46,683 nucleotides of DNA from Chloroflexota bacterium (GTDB taxonomy: Bacteria; Chloroflexota; UBA11872; VXOZ01), in NCBI GenBank assembly GCA_028874195.1, contig JAPPLM010000058.1, forward strand, positions 1 to 46,683. The letters run 5' to 3'. Below are positions 24,985 through 33,936 of this stretch, one piece after another. The notes beneath the pieces are model-generated. The model searched no databases. It was given only the letters and a program-made list of their open reading frames with translations, and was not told the origin of the DNA. A program made the translations under genes and the position numbers. Position 1 is the first letter of the stretch, and the number at the start of each line of letters is the position of its first letter.

Positions 24985-26856
24985 CTAGTGTTCATTCGGC
25001 GGATCGGAAGCGGGTTCAAGCGACCACGCGTAGATCGCTACAATCGTCCACGCTACGCCGAATATCGCGACGAGTATATGGATCAAGAGCCCGGCGGCGG
25101 CAATGGTTAATCCGGCACTAACCAGCAGCGGCCAGTATGAAGGATTCGGCATGTGAACATCGTGCTCTTCGTCTTCTTCTGCGTGCTCAGCCACGGAGGT
25201 GTCGACTTTGCTCAGTTCCGCCGCGCTGCCGTGGCCTTCGCCGTACTTGTCGTACCACACCTGATCGCGGTGGGTGACCTGAGGGATTTCATCGAAGTTG
25301 TGCTCAGGCGGTGGGCTGGGAATTGCCCACTCGAGTGTACGCGCGTCCCACGGGTCGTTGCCGGCGGGCTCGCCCTTCTTATAGCTGACGACTAAGTTAT
25401 GGAGAAATACCAACACGGATAGGCCAATGCCGAACGCGCTAATGCTTATGAACATGTTCCAACCTTCCCACCCCATGTCGGCGGCGTACGTGCTGACGCG
25501 CCGCGGCATGCCGTCCAAACCCACGAAGTGCATGGGGAAGAAGGTCAAGTTCATGGACATGAACATGAGCCAAAAGTGCACCTTGCCAATCTTTTCGCTC
25601 ATCATGCGTCCGGTAATCTTGGGGTACCAATAGTAGACGCCGCCCATCAGGGCCAGAATGAGGCCGCCGAAGAGCACGTAATGGAAGTGTCCTACTACGA
25701 AGTAGCTATCCTGGAAGTGCAGGTCCAGCGGCACGGCCGCGAGCATTGGGCCGGTCAGACCGCCAATAAGGAATGTCGTCAAGAATCCAAGCGCAAAGAG
25801 CATCGGCGTCGTCAGCCGTATCCGCCCGCCAAAACACGTAGCCACCCAGTTGAACATCTTGATGCCGGTGGGAATGGCGATAAGCATCGTAGACCCGGCG
25901 AACGCGGCGTCGGCAATGGTGCCCATGCCGGTGGTGAACATGTGGTGCGCCCACACGCTGAAGCCCAGGAAACCGATGGCCACCGCGGCAAAGACCATGG
26001 CGCTGTAGCCAAAGATCGGCTTGCGCGAGAACGTGGGCAGGATCTCGGAAGCTATACCGAACCCCGGCAGAACGAGGATATATACCTCCGGATGTCCGAA
26101 GACCCAGAAGAGGTGCTGCCAGAGCATCGGGTCGCCGCCTTCGGCCACCTCATAGAAGTTCGTGCCAAACAGGCGGTCGAACTCCAGGAAGATGAGCGCA
26201 GCCGTGATGGCGGGAAAGGCAAATATGATAAGGAATGACGTAACGAACGTCATCCACACGAACACCGGCATGCGCATGAGGGTCATACCCGGCGCCCGCA
26301 AATTGATAATCGTAATGATGAAGTTCAGGGCCGCGGCAACTGACGCGACACCCAGCACCAACAGGCCCAAGCCCCAGAAGTCGATGCTCAGCCCAGGCGA
26401 GTACTCTTTGGAGGTCAAGTTGGCGTAGCCGAACCAGCCGCCGTCGGGCGCCTGCCCGAACAAGAAGCTGCTGTGCATCAGCAGGCTGCCGCCGAGAAAC
26501 GTCCAGTAGCTGAAGGCGTTGAGACGCGGAAACGCCACGTCTCGCGCGCCAATCATAAGCGGGATGAGAAAGTTGAAGAACGCCGCCGCCATGGGCATAG
26601 CGACCATGAAGACCATGGCCGTGCCGTGCATGGTGAACAATTGGTTGTACAGATCGGGGTCGAGGATCTCACCGTCCGGCGTCGCGAGTTGCAGCCGGAT
26701 GAGCAGCGCCTCAATGCCGGCGACCAAGAAATAGATGAGCGACGTGACAAAATAGAGCACACCGATGCGCTTATGGTCGATGGTAGTAATCCAACTCCAG
26801 ATCGCCGCGCCGGTGGAAACTCGTTCCTGCGTGCGTACGTCTGTTACTGTTGCCAT
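24985..26856 (-). CDS. ctaD: cytochrome c oxidase subunit I
   Basis: This 623-residue protein is the catalytic subunit that reduces O2 to water and pumps protons. All cofactor ligands are visible: His77 and His391 for the low-spin heme, His254 with the cross-linked Tyr258 in VFGHPEVYI plus His303-His304 for CuB, and His389 for the high-spin heme. Glu256 in GHPEV marks an A1-type oxidase. After the twelve core helices a charged, His/Glu-rich linker (about 510-568) leads to two more helices (about 573-610, starting PNPSYWPLL), a C-terminal extension resembling a fused subunit IV-like module. The ATG at 26856 has GAGGAG upstream. It follows ctaC at about 115 bases. Confidence 0.96.
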   Translation of the reverse strand: MATVTDVRTQERVSTGAAIWSWITTIDHKRIGVLYFVTSLIYFLVAGIEALLIRLQLATPDGEILDPDLYNQLFTMHGTAMVFMVAMPMAAAFFNFLIPLMIGARDVAFPRLNAFSYWTFLGGSLLMHSSFLFGQAPDGGWFGYANLTSKEYSPGLSIDFWGLGLLVLGVASVAAALNFIITIINLRAPGMTLMRMPVFVWMTFVTSFLIIFAFPAITAALIFLEFDRLFGTNFYEVAEGGDPMLWQHLFWVFGHPEVYILVLPGFGIASEILPTFSRKPIFGYSAMVFAAVAIGFLGFSVWAHHMFTTGMGTIADAAFAGSTMLIAIPTGIKMFNWVATCFGGRIRLTTPMLFALGFLTTFLIGGLTGPMLAAVPLDLHFQDSYFVVGHFHYVLFGGLILALMGGVYYWYPKITGRMMSEKIGKVHFWLMFMSMNLTFFPMHFVGLDGMPRRVSTYAADMGWEGWNMFISISAFGIGLSVLVFLHNLVVSYKKGEPAGNDPWDARTLEWAIPSPPPEHNFDEIPQVTHRDQVWYDKYGEGHGSAAELSKVDTSVAEHAEEDEEHDVHMPNPSYWPLLVSAGLTIAAAGLLIHILVAIFGVAWTIVAIYAWSLEPASDPPNEH

Positions 26857-26970
26857 GCCGACACTCCTCGCTGCACAGACGTGGCAGCACCCGCTTCACC
26901 CAAACGTCTACGCGGTACCGTCCATCCCAATAGTACAATGTTTGTGAGCATTTTCACAATCTCTTCGCAG

Positions 26971-28011
26971 CTACCTTAGCGCCCTGATGTACGCCGTGAG
27001 CAAGCGGATATCCTCACTACTCAATTCAACCGGGAGGATCATCTTATTCCCCGGCTTTAGCCCTTGCGGGTCGCTGAGCCAGGCGGCAACGTCCGTAGTG
27101 GTGTTTTCCAGTATGCCGCCGGCAATGTAGGCGCGGCTGGCAACGTGGGTCAGGTCCGGGCCAATCGTGCCTATGGAGTCCGTGCCCCGGATCGTATGGC
27201 ACGTGACACAGGCACGACTGACAAAGAGCGACGCGCCCTCAGCGGCGTCACCCGTCATCTCCGCGGCGGGCTCTCGCTGTTTATCCAACCACTTGTTAAA
27301 TGCCGCCTCGGATTCCACAACCACGTGGAAGCGCATCTGTGCGTGGGCCGTGCCGCAATACTCGGCGCATTGAGCGGCATAGAGCCCCTCCTCGGACGGC
27401 GTAAACCAGATAGTGTTCGTGGAACCCGGCATCAAGTCACGCTTCCCCATGAGTCGCGGCACCCAGAATGAGTGGATAACGTCGTTTGACTCTAGCTCAA
27501 AATAGACGGGGCGGTCGATAGGGATGTGAATCTCGTTGGCAGTGACTACGTCGAGATCGGGATAGTGTATTTCCCACCACCATTGATGGCCGACAACGCG
27601 CACGCGGAGGGCATCTTCCGGAGGATCGGCCTCGATTATTGCCATGGCTTGGTACGTCAGGATAAGCATGATGACGACGACAATCGACGGCGCGAGCGTC
27701 CAGGCTATCTCCAAGCGGGTGTTCCCGTGAACCTGCGGCGGGATGCTATCGTCGTCGTCGCTCACGCGGAAGCGGTACACCGAATACATCAGTAGGCCCT
27801 GGACCAGCACGAAGATGACGATGGCCAGCCAGGTCAGCGGGGCAAAGAGGTCGTTAATGACTTGGTTGTTGTCAGACCGGGGGAAGAGGGCGGTCTGCGG
27901 CGTGTCTACCGCACCGCAGCCTGCGAGAAGGATAACGGTGATGGCCCCAACTATCGTGAGGAATACTAGCCGCATTGACTGCCAGGACAAGGCGTGTTTC
28001 GGCGCTCGCAT
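26971..28011 (-). CDS. ctaC: cytochrome c oxidase subunit II with fused cytochrome c domain (caa3 type)
   Basis: This 346-residue lipoprotein receives electrons and passes them to subunit I. A signal peptide with lipobox LLAGC (Cys32) is followed by two membrane helices and a cupredoxin domain with CuA ligands His180, Cys215, Glu217, Cys219, His223 and Met226. A fused class I cytochrome c domain follows, with heme site CVTCH (268-272) and axial Met324 in GNKMILP. This fusion defines caa3 oxidases. The frame continues upstream, but the ATG at 28011 has a perfect AAAGGAGG nine bases before it, which decides the start. It opens the ctaC-D-E-F-G operon. Confidence 0.96.
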   Translation of the reverse strand: MRAPKHALSWQSMRLVFLTIVGAITVILLAGCGAVDTPQTALFPRSDNNQVINDLFAPLTWLAIVIFVLVQGLLMYSVYRFRVSDDDDSIPPQVHGNTRLEIAWTLAPSIVVVIMLILTYQAMAIIEADPPEDALRVRVVGHQWWWEIHYPDLDVVTANEIHIPIDRPVYFELESNDVIHSFWVPRLMGKRDLMPGSTNTIWFTPSEEGLYAAQCAEYCGTAHAQMRFHVVVESEAAFNKWLDKQREPAAEMTGDAAEGASLFVSRACVTCHTIRGTDSIGTIGPDLTHVASRAYIAGGILENTTTDVAAWLSDPQGLKPGNKMILPVELSSEDIRLLTAYIRALR

Positions 28012-28020
28012 CCTACGCCG

Positions 28021-28028
28021 CCTCCTTT
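28021..28028 (-). promoter_or_regulatory. ribosome-binding site deciding the ctaC start
   Basis: The minus strand reads AAAGGAGG here, full complementarity to the 16S rRNA tail, with nine bases to the ATG at 28011. This excludes the longer upstream reading of ctaC. Confidence 0.8.
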
Positions 28029-28301
28029 GGACAAGCCGTGCTTTGCATTGCGCCGGTCTCCGAACCGGAGGTCGCATCTACGCCGACTCTGGCAAGAACT
28101 CGGAAGCGTGAGCACAGAATTCCAATCCCGCGCTGGCATGCCTCAGCCATTTCTTTCGTTCACTCCTAATAGAGACACTGTAATCTGCAAGAGGTCTCCG
28201 TCTGCGATTCATGCTGATTGCGACGGTTGCCCGCCACGCAACTAGCCTTATTTCCCTTATTCAATCTGCGTGTGAAAAGAGACACAAAGTCTACCCACAC
28301 T

Positions 28302-28330
28302 ATTCTAGCCACTCGGTTGCCGCGCTACAA
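28302..28330 (-). promoter_or_regulatory. possible promoter of the cta operon
   Basis: On the minus strand TTGTAG (28325-28330) and TAGAAT (28302-28307) are spaced by 17 bases. The -10 box is good and the -35 box weak. It would leave a leader of about 285 bases before ctaC. The rest of the 375-base gap (28012-28386) shows nothing recognisable. Confidence 0.3.
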
Positions 28331-28386
28331 GTCGAGGCGGCGCGGCTTTTTGGAAAATCTCCACCACAATAATCCGGCAACTGGAA

Positions 28387-29085
28387 TCACCCGCCAGGCG
28401 ATCCTTCATCACTGGGATCTTGCATCGGCGTAGACCCTGCCCGCAAGACCCGCGTCCAAAGCAAGACCCACAAAATGCCTATGGTATATGCCCCCAAAAC
28501 GTCGCTGGGCCAGTGCACGCCCAAGTACACGCGGGAGATGCCCACCAGCACGATCATCATGAGCGCGGCAGTGACTCCCAGCCAGCGCAGCCACGGCCAG
28601 GGTACGTGCTGCCAGATCAGATAGGCGAGAAAGCCGTAGAAGATAGTAAAAGATTGGGCGTGCCCGCTGGGGAACGCGAAGGTGTCTACGCCCAGCTCTG
28701 CTATTCTTTCCGCAGCCATCTCTGGGCGGGGGCGTTCTATGAGCGCCTTGAGCAACTGGTTGAAGAGATGGCCGGTAAGCGCCGCGACGCCCAGAGTGAC
28801 CGCCTGCCAGCGCAAGCCGAGAATCGCGACGACAATGACAGCCACAATGGTGGTGGGCGCTGCAATGCGGAACCAGCCTATCGCGCTAACGCCATGTAAC
28901 ACCGGATCCAGGAGCGGAAATTGCCAGGCCTTTACAACTTCAGCTACTCCTACATCGAGTGGGAACGGTTCCCCCTGTAGCGCGCCCACACTCAAGACTA
29001 GGGCAATTGCGCAGAGCGCGAGTTCCGGGCTCCAGGAACGCATGCTAACGAAGCGTCGTAGCCACGCTTGCGCGGAGTCAACCAT
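28387..29085 (-). CDS. PAP2 family phosphatase
   Basis: This 232-residue membrane protein has six helices and the full phosphatidic acid phosphatase type 2 signature: K-x6-RP as KALIERPRP, PSGH in FAFPSGHAQSF, and SR-x5-H-x3-D as SRVYLGVHWPSDVLG. Members dephosphorylate lipid phosphates such as undecaprenyl pyrophosphate, phosphatidylglycerophosphate or phosphatidate on the outer face of the membrane. The ATG at 29085, with GGGAG upstream and an 8-base overlap with the preceding gene, was chosen over an upstream extension. The overlap indicates co-transcription with the membrane protein at 29078-29755. UppP-type function is plausible but not provable from sequence. Confidence 0.88.
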   Translation of the reverse strand: MVDSAQAWLRRFVSMRSWSPELALCAIALVLSVGALQGEPFPLDVGVAEVVKAWQFPLLDPVLHGVSAIGWFRIAAPTTIVAVIVVAILGLRWQAVTLGVAALTGHLFNQLLKALIERPRPEMAAERIAELGVDTFAFPSGHAQSFTIFYGFLAYLIWQHVPWPWLRWLGVTAALMMIVLVGISRVYLGVHWPSDVLGAYTIGILWVLLWTRVLRAGSTPMQDPSDEGSPGG

Positions 29086-29755
29086 TGTCCGTCTCCCGTG
29101 TCGGGACGTGTTGCGCCCGTTTGGCGGCCTCGGCTTCCAATGCGGCGGCTTTTTCATCCTGGCCGGTCTTTAGGTAGTAGGCGATCTTCTTCTGGTCGAT
29201 GAAGTTCTGGTTGTACTTGATCCAGTCACGATGGTATGTCTCATTGACCATACGATCCATGATTGCCTGCCAGTCGGCGTCGTTCAGCCAAGCCGTGCAC
29301 GGGACGAGGAGCGCCGCCCACGCAGTTGTCAGGAGGAGACCGGCGAGAAGAGTGGGAACGACTGCCTGTAGCAGAGTCGCAATGCTAAGCATGGCACGAA
29401 GATTTGCCGCCAAGCCGGTGTCAGCACCACCGGTGACAGTCTCCGTGACCAGCAAGCCGAGCGGCAGGCAGAGCGCCAGGAATACCGCCGCCCCGGCGAC
29501 GAGCCCAAAGTCATTGCGGCGGCTGACGCGCTGATTGGCAAGTGCCGCCGCAGCGCCTGCCAAACTCAAGTACAGCACGGCGCCGCACGCGATCCAGAGC
29601 AGTGGCGCCGTCACCCACGACACCCAGCGACTGAGGAGGAGAACACCCAGCCAGAGTACGGCCGGTAGGACGACGCCCGCAAACAAGCCGCTCAGGGCGA
29701 CGCGCCACGCCGCCGAATACTCAAGCTGAATGCGGTGCCGAAGATAGTCGTACAC
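29078..29755 (-). CDS. membrane protein of unknown function
   Basis: This 225-residue protein was not recognised. It shows about five hydrophobic helices in the first 150 residues (around 18-43, 47-72, 82-105, 120-150), then a soluble C-terminal tail. The tail is rich in Trp, Tyr and Asn (DWQAIMDRMVNETYHRDW, then KYNQNFIDQKKIAYYL) and ends in an Ala/Glu helix. The GTG start at 29755 begins MYDYLRHRIQLEY. It overlaps the downstream PAP2 phosphatase by 8 bases, so the two are probably made together and may act on the same membrane process. No catalytic motif is visible. Confidence 0.7.
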   Translation of the reverse strand: MYDYLRHRIQLEYSAAWRVALSGLFAGVVLPAVLWLGVLLLSRWVSWVTAPLLWIACGAVLYLSLAGAAAALANQRVSRRNDFGLVAGAAVFLALCLPLGLLVTETVTGGADTGLAANLRAMLSIATLLQAVVPTLLAGLLLTTAWAALLVPCTAWLNDADWQAIMDRMVNETYHRDWIKYNQNFIDQKKIAYYLKTGQDEKAAALEAEAAKRAQHVPTRETDNG

Positions 29756-29891
29756 TCAGGATTGCTTCCGCGCTCTTTCCTTAAACAAGAGGCTGCCGCA
29801 CAGGGTCCCTTATGCGAGGAGGCTTGTCGAAGCGCACACGCCTTAGATGGGTTGAGCAGACCACGTGAACTTCGTCAAAGTCGCGCTATGC

Positions 29892-30680
29892 CTAGGCCTT
29901 GCTCAACAGGTTGCGCAGCGTATCGCCCTGGTCCCGGAGCCAGTCGTACATGATGTTGATGTCGGTGCCCATACAGAAGTGAGTCACGCCCATGTCGAGG
30001 AAGCGCTGGGCCTGATCGACAGAATTAATTTCGGCGCGGGGCGCAACCCCTTTCGCCAGGCACGTCTCGAACACCTTCTTCTCGGCGGCTTTGACGTCCG
30101 GGTGCTGAAACTCACCGGCCCGGCCGATGTTCATGGCGTAGTCGGCGGGACCCCACTGCACCATGTCGACGCCCTTGACCTCCAGGAACTCGTCCAGTTG
30201 GTCTACTGCCGATTTCCTTTCGATCATCAGCGCCACCACGATGTCGTCCAGCGCCTGCGGGTAATCCGGTCCGGCGCCGTACGACATGTACCACGCCCGC
30301 CGCATGGCCACGCCGTGCAGGCCGCGGGCTTCCGGGGTATCGGCACGCACGGCGCGCACGCACTCCTCGGCGTCCGCGATAGTGCGGCTATCGGCAAAGA
30401 GCACGCTTTGAAACCCCGCGCCGATGGCGCGCTGGGCCAGAAAGGTGCGGGGCGCCTGGTCGACCTTGATCATGGTCGAGAGGTTGTGCAATTCCGCCGC
30501 CCGGCAAAAGTTCTCCAAGTCGTGCAAGTTGAAGGGCGCGTATTCCGCGACGAACTCCACGTAATCATAGATTCCGGTCAAGCCGATGATCTCGATCATC
30601 CCGGGCCACGTGGTATGGACGTGGGTCGCCAGGGTCGGCTCTCCGGCGTTGAGTTTCTCGCGAATTCTATTCGGTTGCAT
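29892..30680 (-). CDS. HpcH/HpaI aldolase/citrate lyase family protein
   Basis: This 262-residue protein is a class II metal-dependent aldolase of the HpcH/HpaI family, which cleaves or forms 2-keto-3-deoxy sugar or dicarboxylic acids, releasing pyruvate. Landmarks are YDYVEFVAEYAP, the ALMIERKSAVDQLDEFLEV segment with the metal-binding Glu, and MVQWGPADYAMNIG with the metal-binding Asp. The ATG at 30680 has GGAGG six bases upstream and gives the family-typical start (NRIREKLNAGEPTLATHVH). It stands alone between repeat-free gaps, so its pathway is unclear. Confidence 0.85.
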   Translation of the reverse strand: MQPNRIREKLNAGEPTLATHVHTTWPGMIEIIGLTGIYDYVEFVAEYAPFNLHDLENFCRAAELHNLSTMIKVDQAPRTFLAQRAIGAGFQSVLFADSRTIADAEECVRAVRADTPEARGLHGVAMRRAWYMSYGAGPDYPQALDDIVVALMIERKSAVDQLDEFLEVKGVDMVQWGPADYAMNIGRAGEFQHPDVKAAEKKVFETCLAKGVAPRAEINSVDQAQRFLDMGVTHFCMGTDINIMYDWLRDQGDTLRNLLSKA

Positions 30681-30814
30681 GGGCATCCTCCGGGGTGAAA
30701 ATGCGCGCAGGCAACACAAAAAATGTCCCGCGCTCGTGTCAGTATACTGCACGCACGCGGGACTGCCAACGCTTTTCTAGATCAAGGGTCTATAGTCGAA
30801 GCACGATGCGCAGC

Positions 30815-31267
30815 TTAGGCGTTTAGGAAGAGCGCCAGGAGGACTCCTTGAATTGTCACAATCAGGGCGACCGCGGCAATCAGCATTGCGCCCAGACGGA
30901 TCATCATGCGTTGTTCCAATGATACGAAGCGCGCATCCACCGAATCGAACCGCGCATCCACACGCAATTCCAATTCGCGCAGATCGGCTTTGGTAGCTTG
31001 CTCCGATGCTTGCAGATCGGATCTGAGGGATTGTTCCAACGTTTGCAGATCGGATCTGAGGGATTGTTCCAACGCTTGCAGATCGGCCTTGGTCGCTTGT
31101 TCCAGTGCTTGCAGGTCGGCTTTGGTGGCCATATCTGCTATATCGGCTTTCGTAGCCAGAGAGTTACCGGATTCGCTCAGCGTCTCGATCAGGGTTTGCG
31201 CTTGGGTCTCCGTGAAGCCTCCGGCCGCGAGCGCGGTGTAGGCTTTGTGGGTGTCAAAGATTGCCAT
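30815..31267 (-). CDS. coiled-coil membrane-anchored protein with 11-residue repeats (DUF1640-like)
   Basis: This 150-residue protein has a short globular N-terminus (1-35, AYTALAAGGFTETQAQTLIE), a repeat region and a C-terminal membrane helix (about 126-148). The repeats have an 11-residue period: units such as ATKADLQALEQ, SLRSDLQTLEQ, SLRSDLQASEQ and ATKADLRELEL (about 45-98). In the DNA they are near-identical 33-base units between about 30970 and 31135. An 11-residue period predicts a slightly right-handed coiled coil. The layout resembles the DUF1640/CCDC90 family. The ATG at 31267 has AAGGAG upstream. A short relative with the same C-terminal end lies at 18277-18537. The function is unknown. 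Confidence 0.8.
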   Translation of the reverse strand: MAIFDTHKAYTALAAGGFTETQAQTLIETLSESGNSLATKADIADMATKADLQALEQATKADLQALEQSLRSDLQTLEQSLRSDLQASEQATKADLRELELRVDARFDSVDARFVSLEQRMMIRLGAMLIAAVALIVTIQGVLLALFLNA

Positions 31268-31345
31268 CGGTCATTGCTCCTTGCCGTCTATCTCCCCAGC
31301 GCGTGATGCGTTTTGCGCAAGCTCCAGCAAGCCACGGCACTACCT

Positions 31346-32518
31346 CTAATGCACGGTGAGCATGCGCTCGAGGGAAACGACCGCCCAGTGGGCCACGTCG
31401 GGATCGACGCTCACCTGGTTCGTCACCTTGTCTTCCAGGAGGTCTTCCATTACCCAGGCGACGTACGCCGGATGGATGCGGTACATGGTGGAGCAGGGGC
31501 AAACGATGGGGTCGAGGCAGAAGATCTTCTTATCGAGGTTCTCCGCGGCCATGCGGTTGACCATGTTGATCTCGGTGCCTACCGACCAAATAGTGCCAGC
31601 AGGCGCCTCAGTGATGGTCTTTAGGATAAATTCGGTGGAACCGTTGTAGTCGGCGGCCTGCACCACCTCCATGGGGCACTCCGGATGCACGATGACATTC
31701 ACGTCGGGATGCTGCCGGCGGGCGAATTCCACCTGCGTGACCGTGAAGCGCGTGTGCACCGAGCACCAGCCCTTCCAGAGAATGACCTTGGCGTTGCGCA
31801 CGTCGGCTGCCGCATTGCCGCCGAGCACCGGCTCTGCCGGGTCCCAGACGACCATCTCATCGAGCGGAATGCCGAATTTCAGACCCGTATTTCGTCCCAA
31901 ATGCTGGTCCGGGAAAAAGAGGATCTTCTCTCCCCGCTCCATCGCCCACTCGTATACGGCAGCGGCATTGGAAGAGGTGCACACGATGCCGCCGTGGGCA
32001 CCGCAAAAGGCTTTGAGGGCCGCGGTGGAGTTCATGTACGTGATCGGTACGATTGACTCGCCAACCGCGTCGGTGAGTTGCTCCCAGCACTCCACGATAT
32101 CGTCTATGTCGGCCATATCGGCCATGGAGCAGCCGGCCGTGGGATTGGGCAGGATAACCGACTGATGTTCGTCTGTCAGAATGTCGGCGCTTTCCGCCAT
32201 GAAGTGCACGCCGCAGAAGATGATGTACTCGGAGTCGCGCCGGGTAGCGGCAAAGGTGGCGAGTTTATAGGAATCGCCGCGCAGGTCGGCGTACTTGATG
32301 ACCTCGTCGCGTTGGTAGTGGTGCCCGAGCACGAGTACGCGCTCGCCGAGTTTCCGGCGTACGGCAGCGATGCGCTCGTCCAATTCCTCCGCCGGCAACT
32401 GCAGATAGTGCTTTGGAATTGGCTCGTTCTCGCGGCCGGCGTTGCGCCGGCTGCGCAGCAGAGTGCGATGTATGCGCCGGTATTCACGCGGCGATAGCGC
32501 GTCAGCCGTGGCTGCCAT
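31346..32518 (-). CDS. nadA: quinolinate synthase
   Basis: This 390-residue [4Fe-4S] enzyme condenses iminoaspartate with dihydroxyacetone phosphate to quinolinate in de novo NAD synthesis. Family landmarks are VLGHHYQRDEVIKYADLRGDS, the NPTAGCSMADM loop, ITYMNSTAALKAFCGAHGG, LFFPDQHLGRNTG and VHPECP. Likely cluster cysteines are Cys102, Cys252 (WKGWCSVH) and Cys342 (PCSTMYRIHP), the long bacterial form. The ATG at 32518 with GAGGG upstream was preferred over an upstream extension. nadB and nadC are not adjacent. Confidence 0.94.
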   Translation of the reverse strand: MAATADALSPREYRRIHRTLLRSRRNAGRENEPIPKHYLQLPAEELDERIAAVRRKLGERVLVLGHHYQRDEVIKYADLRGDSYKLATFAATRRDSEYIIFCGVHFMAESADILTDEHQSVILPNPTAGCSMADMADIDDIVECWEQLTDAVGESIVPITYMNSTAALKAFCGAHGGIVCTSSNAAAVYEWAMERGEKILFFPDQHLGRNTGLKFGIPLDEMVVWDPAEPVLGGNAAADVRNAKVILWKGWCSVHTRFTVTQVEFARRQHPDVNVIVHPECPMEVVQAADYNGSTEFILKTITEAPAGTIWSVGTEINMVNRMAAENLDKKIFCLDPIVCPCSTMYRIHPAYVAWVMEDLLEDKVTNQVSVDPDVAHWAVVSLERMLTVH

Positions 32519-33037
32519 GCGTGTCTTGCCCTCTTTCCCCTCCGCAGGAGCGCGGCTCTTAATCCCAATCGACAGCGCTCGCAGCGGCTTTGCTTGCATT
32601 ATACACTACCGCAGCCGCTGTCTGACCAAAAAAAGACCGATTCATAGAGGGCGATTCGCTGATTGGATAGGTAGATACATCCGGTTGCGGCCCGACACAA
32701 GAACAGGAACACAGCGAGGGAGGGCGAAGGAACTATCGCCTGCGGGTCGGCGTGGGCCGCATTGCACTAGTAGCTGTTTCCGCATCGTTACATGCTTGCT
32801 GGAGTAGAATTTTGACCAAACGGTTTAGCCGGCGAGCACGGAATTCTCGCGTGAGGCACTTAAAGGGAAGCAAACAGCAATAGCTGCCTCTGACCACAAT
32901 CTCGCGTAGACGTTGCGGTGGCAGGAGGGATCCAACGCGATCCAAACCGGCTTAGAAATGAGGCGTAGTGTCCACGGCGCCTAAGAGTGCAGATCGCGCC
33001 TGGCTGTGAAACGTGAAAGGAGAGAGGCGGCACCAAC
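32519..33037. other. gene-free region between nadA and marR-type gene
   Basis: No supported gene is seen. A stretch on the plus strand around 32729-32765 translates as NYRLRVGVGRIAL, faintly like the RelE/ParE toxin core, but the frame is short and has no start or catalytic context. No promoter stood out. Confidence 0.35.
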
Positions 33038-33514
33038 CTAGCCGCTGGATTGCCCCGATTCCCGCGAGCCGTGAATTTCCTTGTCCGCAGAGCAGGCCAC
33101 TTCCAGCCCCCGCACCAAGACTTCCAACCGTTCCACATCCAAGAAGTCCACCATCAATTGCAGTCGCTCGCGTCGAACGTGCCAAAACCGCCCCATGCCT
33201 TGCTTGCCCTCGTCAGTCAAGCGACATATCACGACGCGCCGATCACTAGGATCCCAAGCGCGGTCCACCAATCCCTTTTCTACCAGGCGATCCACTACGG
33301 TCGTCGTGGCGGAAAGGGCTCGACCCAGGCAGCCCGCAATGCTGCCCATGCGTAAAGGACCCGCCCTCTCCAGTAAGACCATCGTCCGGATTTGAGGAAC
33401 CGTCATGTCCAGATTTCCCCATTCGTCAAGACCGTAGCTGTGCAACTGGCGATTCAGGTAGCCCACCGCTTCCATGAATCTTTCGGTTAGCTCTTCCTTA
33501 TAGACGTCTTTCAC
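33038..33514 (-). CDS. MarR family transcriptional regulator
   Basis: This 158-residue winged-helix repressor has the MarR fold. An N-terminal dimerisation helix precedes the DNA-binding wing: TVPQIRTMVLLERAGPLRMG, the recognition helix ALSATTTVVDRLVEKGLV and the wing DPSDRRVVICRLTDEG. The ligand is unknown. The start is uncertain: GTG at 33514 with a G-rich AGGGGGGG site upstream was chosen because it fits family length; ATG at 33559 would add 15 residues. An 11-base direct repeat lies upstream. MarR proteins usually control a neighbouring divergent or downstream gene, but here both sides are long gaps. Confidence 0.85.
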   Translation of the reverse strand: MKDVYKEELTERFMEAVGYLNRQLHSYGLDEWGNLDMTVPQIRTMVLLERAGPLRMGSIAGCLGRALSATTTVVDRLVEKGLVDRAWDPSDRRVVICRLTDEGKQGMGRFWHVRRERLQLMVDFLDVERLEVLVRGLEVACSADKEIHGSRESGQSSG

Positions 33515-33530
33515 TGAATAACCCCCCCTA

Positions 33531-33558
33531 TTCTTTGAACACCCTCGTTCTTTGAACA
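33531..33558. promoter_or_regulatory. direct repeat upstream of the MarR-type gene
   Basis: TTCTTTGAACA occurs at 33531-33541 and again at 33548-33558, 17 bases apart. If translation starts at 33514, the repeats lie in the leader and could be an autoregulatory operator. If it starts at 33559, they are coding. Confidence 0.3.
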
Positions 33559-33936
33559 TCACCGTCCTCGTACGCTTGCATAGTACCAGAAAGCGCACTT
33601 TTGTAGGGTACTGCAAGAGAAGATAAGTGTTGCTTGTCCCTACCACATCGTTGCTTCAGAGTATGAAGCCCAGGATGGTGTGACATGCGACAAATGTGTG
33701 CGGTTTCAAGCGCGCACCGATGTGCGGCGCGATGGCCGATTCACGAATGCATTCTGCGACCTAAGGGAGCGACAAGACCTTCTTCTTCAGACGAAATGTT
33801 CGGCTCGCCAGAATGAGTGAAGGTTCGGACGGGAGGTGGTGAACTTACGTAAGGCCTCGGAGTCGAGCCTCACCTATGAGGCAATGTAGCAGTCGCTCGC
33901 ACACTCCGACTCTCATTAACTAGGCTCTGTCGTCTG

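Noticed and set aside
32729-32765. Possible RelE/ParE toxin fragment (NYRLRVG)
   Set aside because: Only a handful of residues match, with no start codon, no upstream helices and no antitoxin nearby. Chance similarity is likely.
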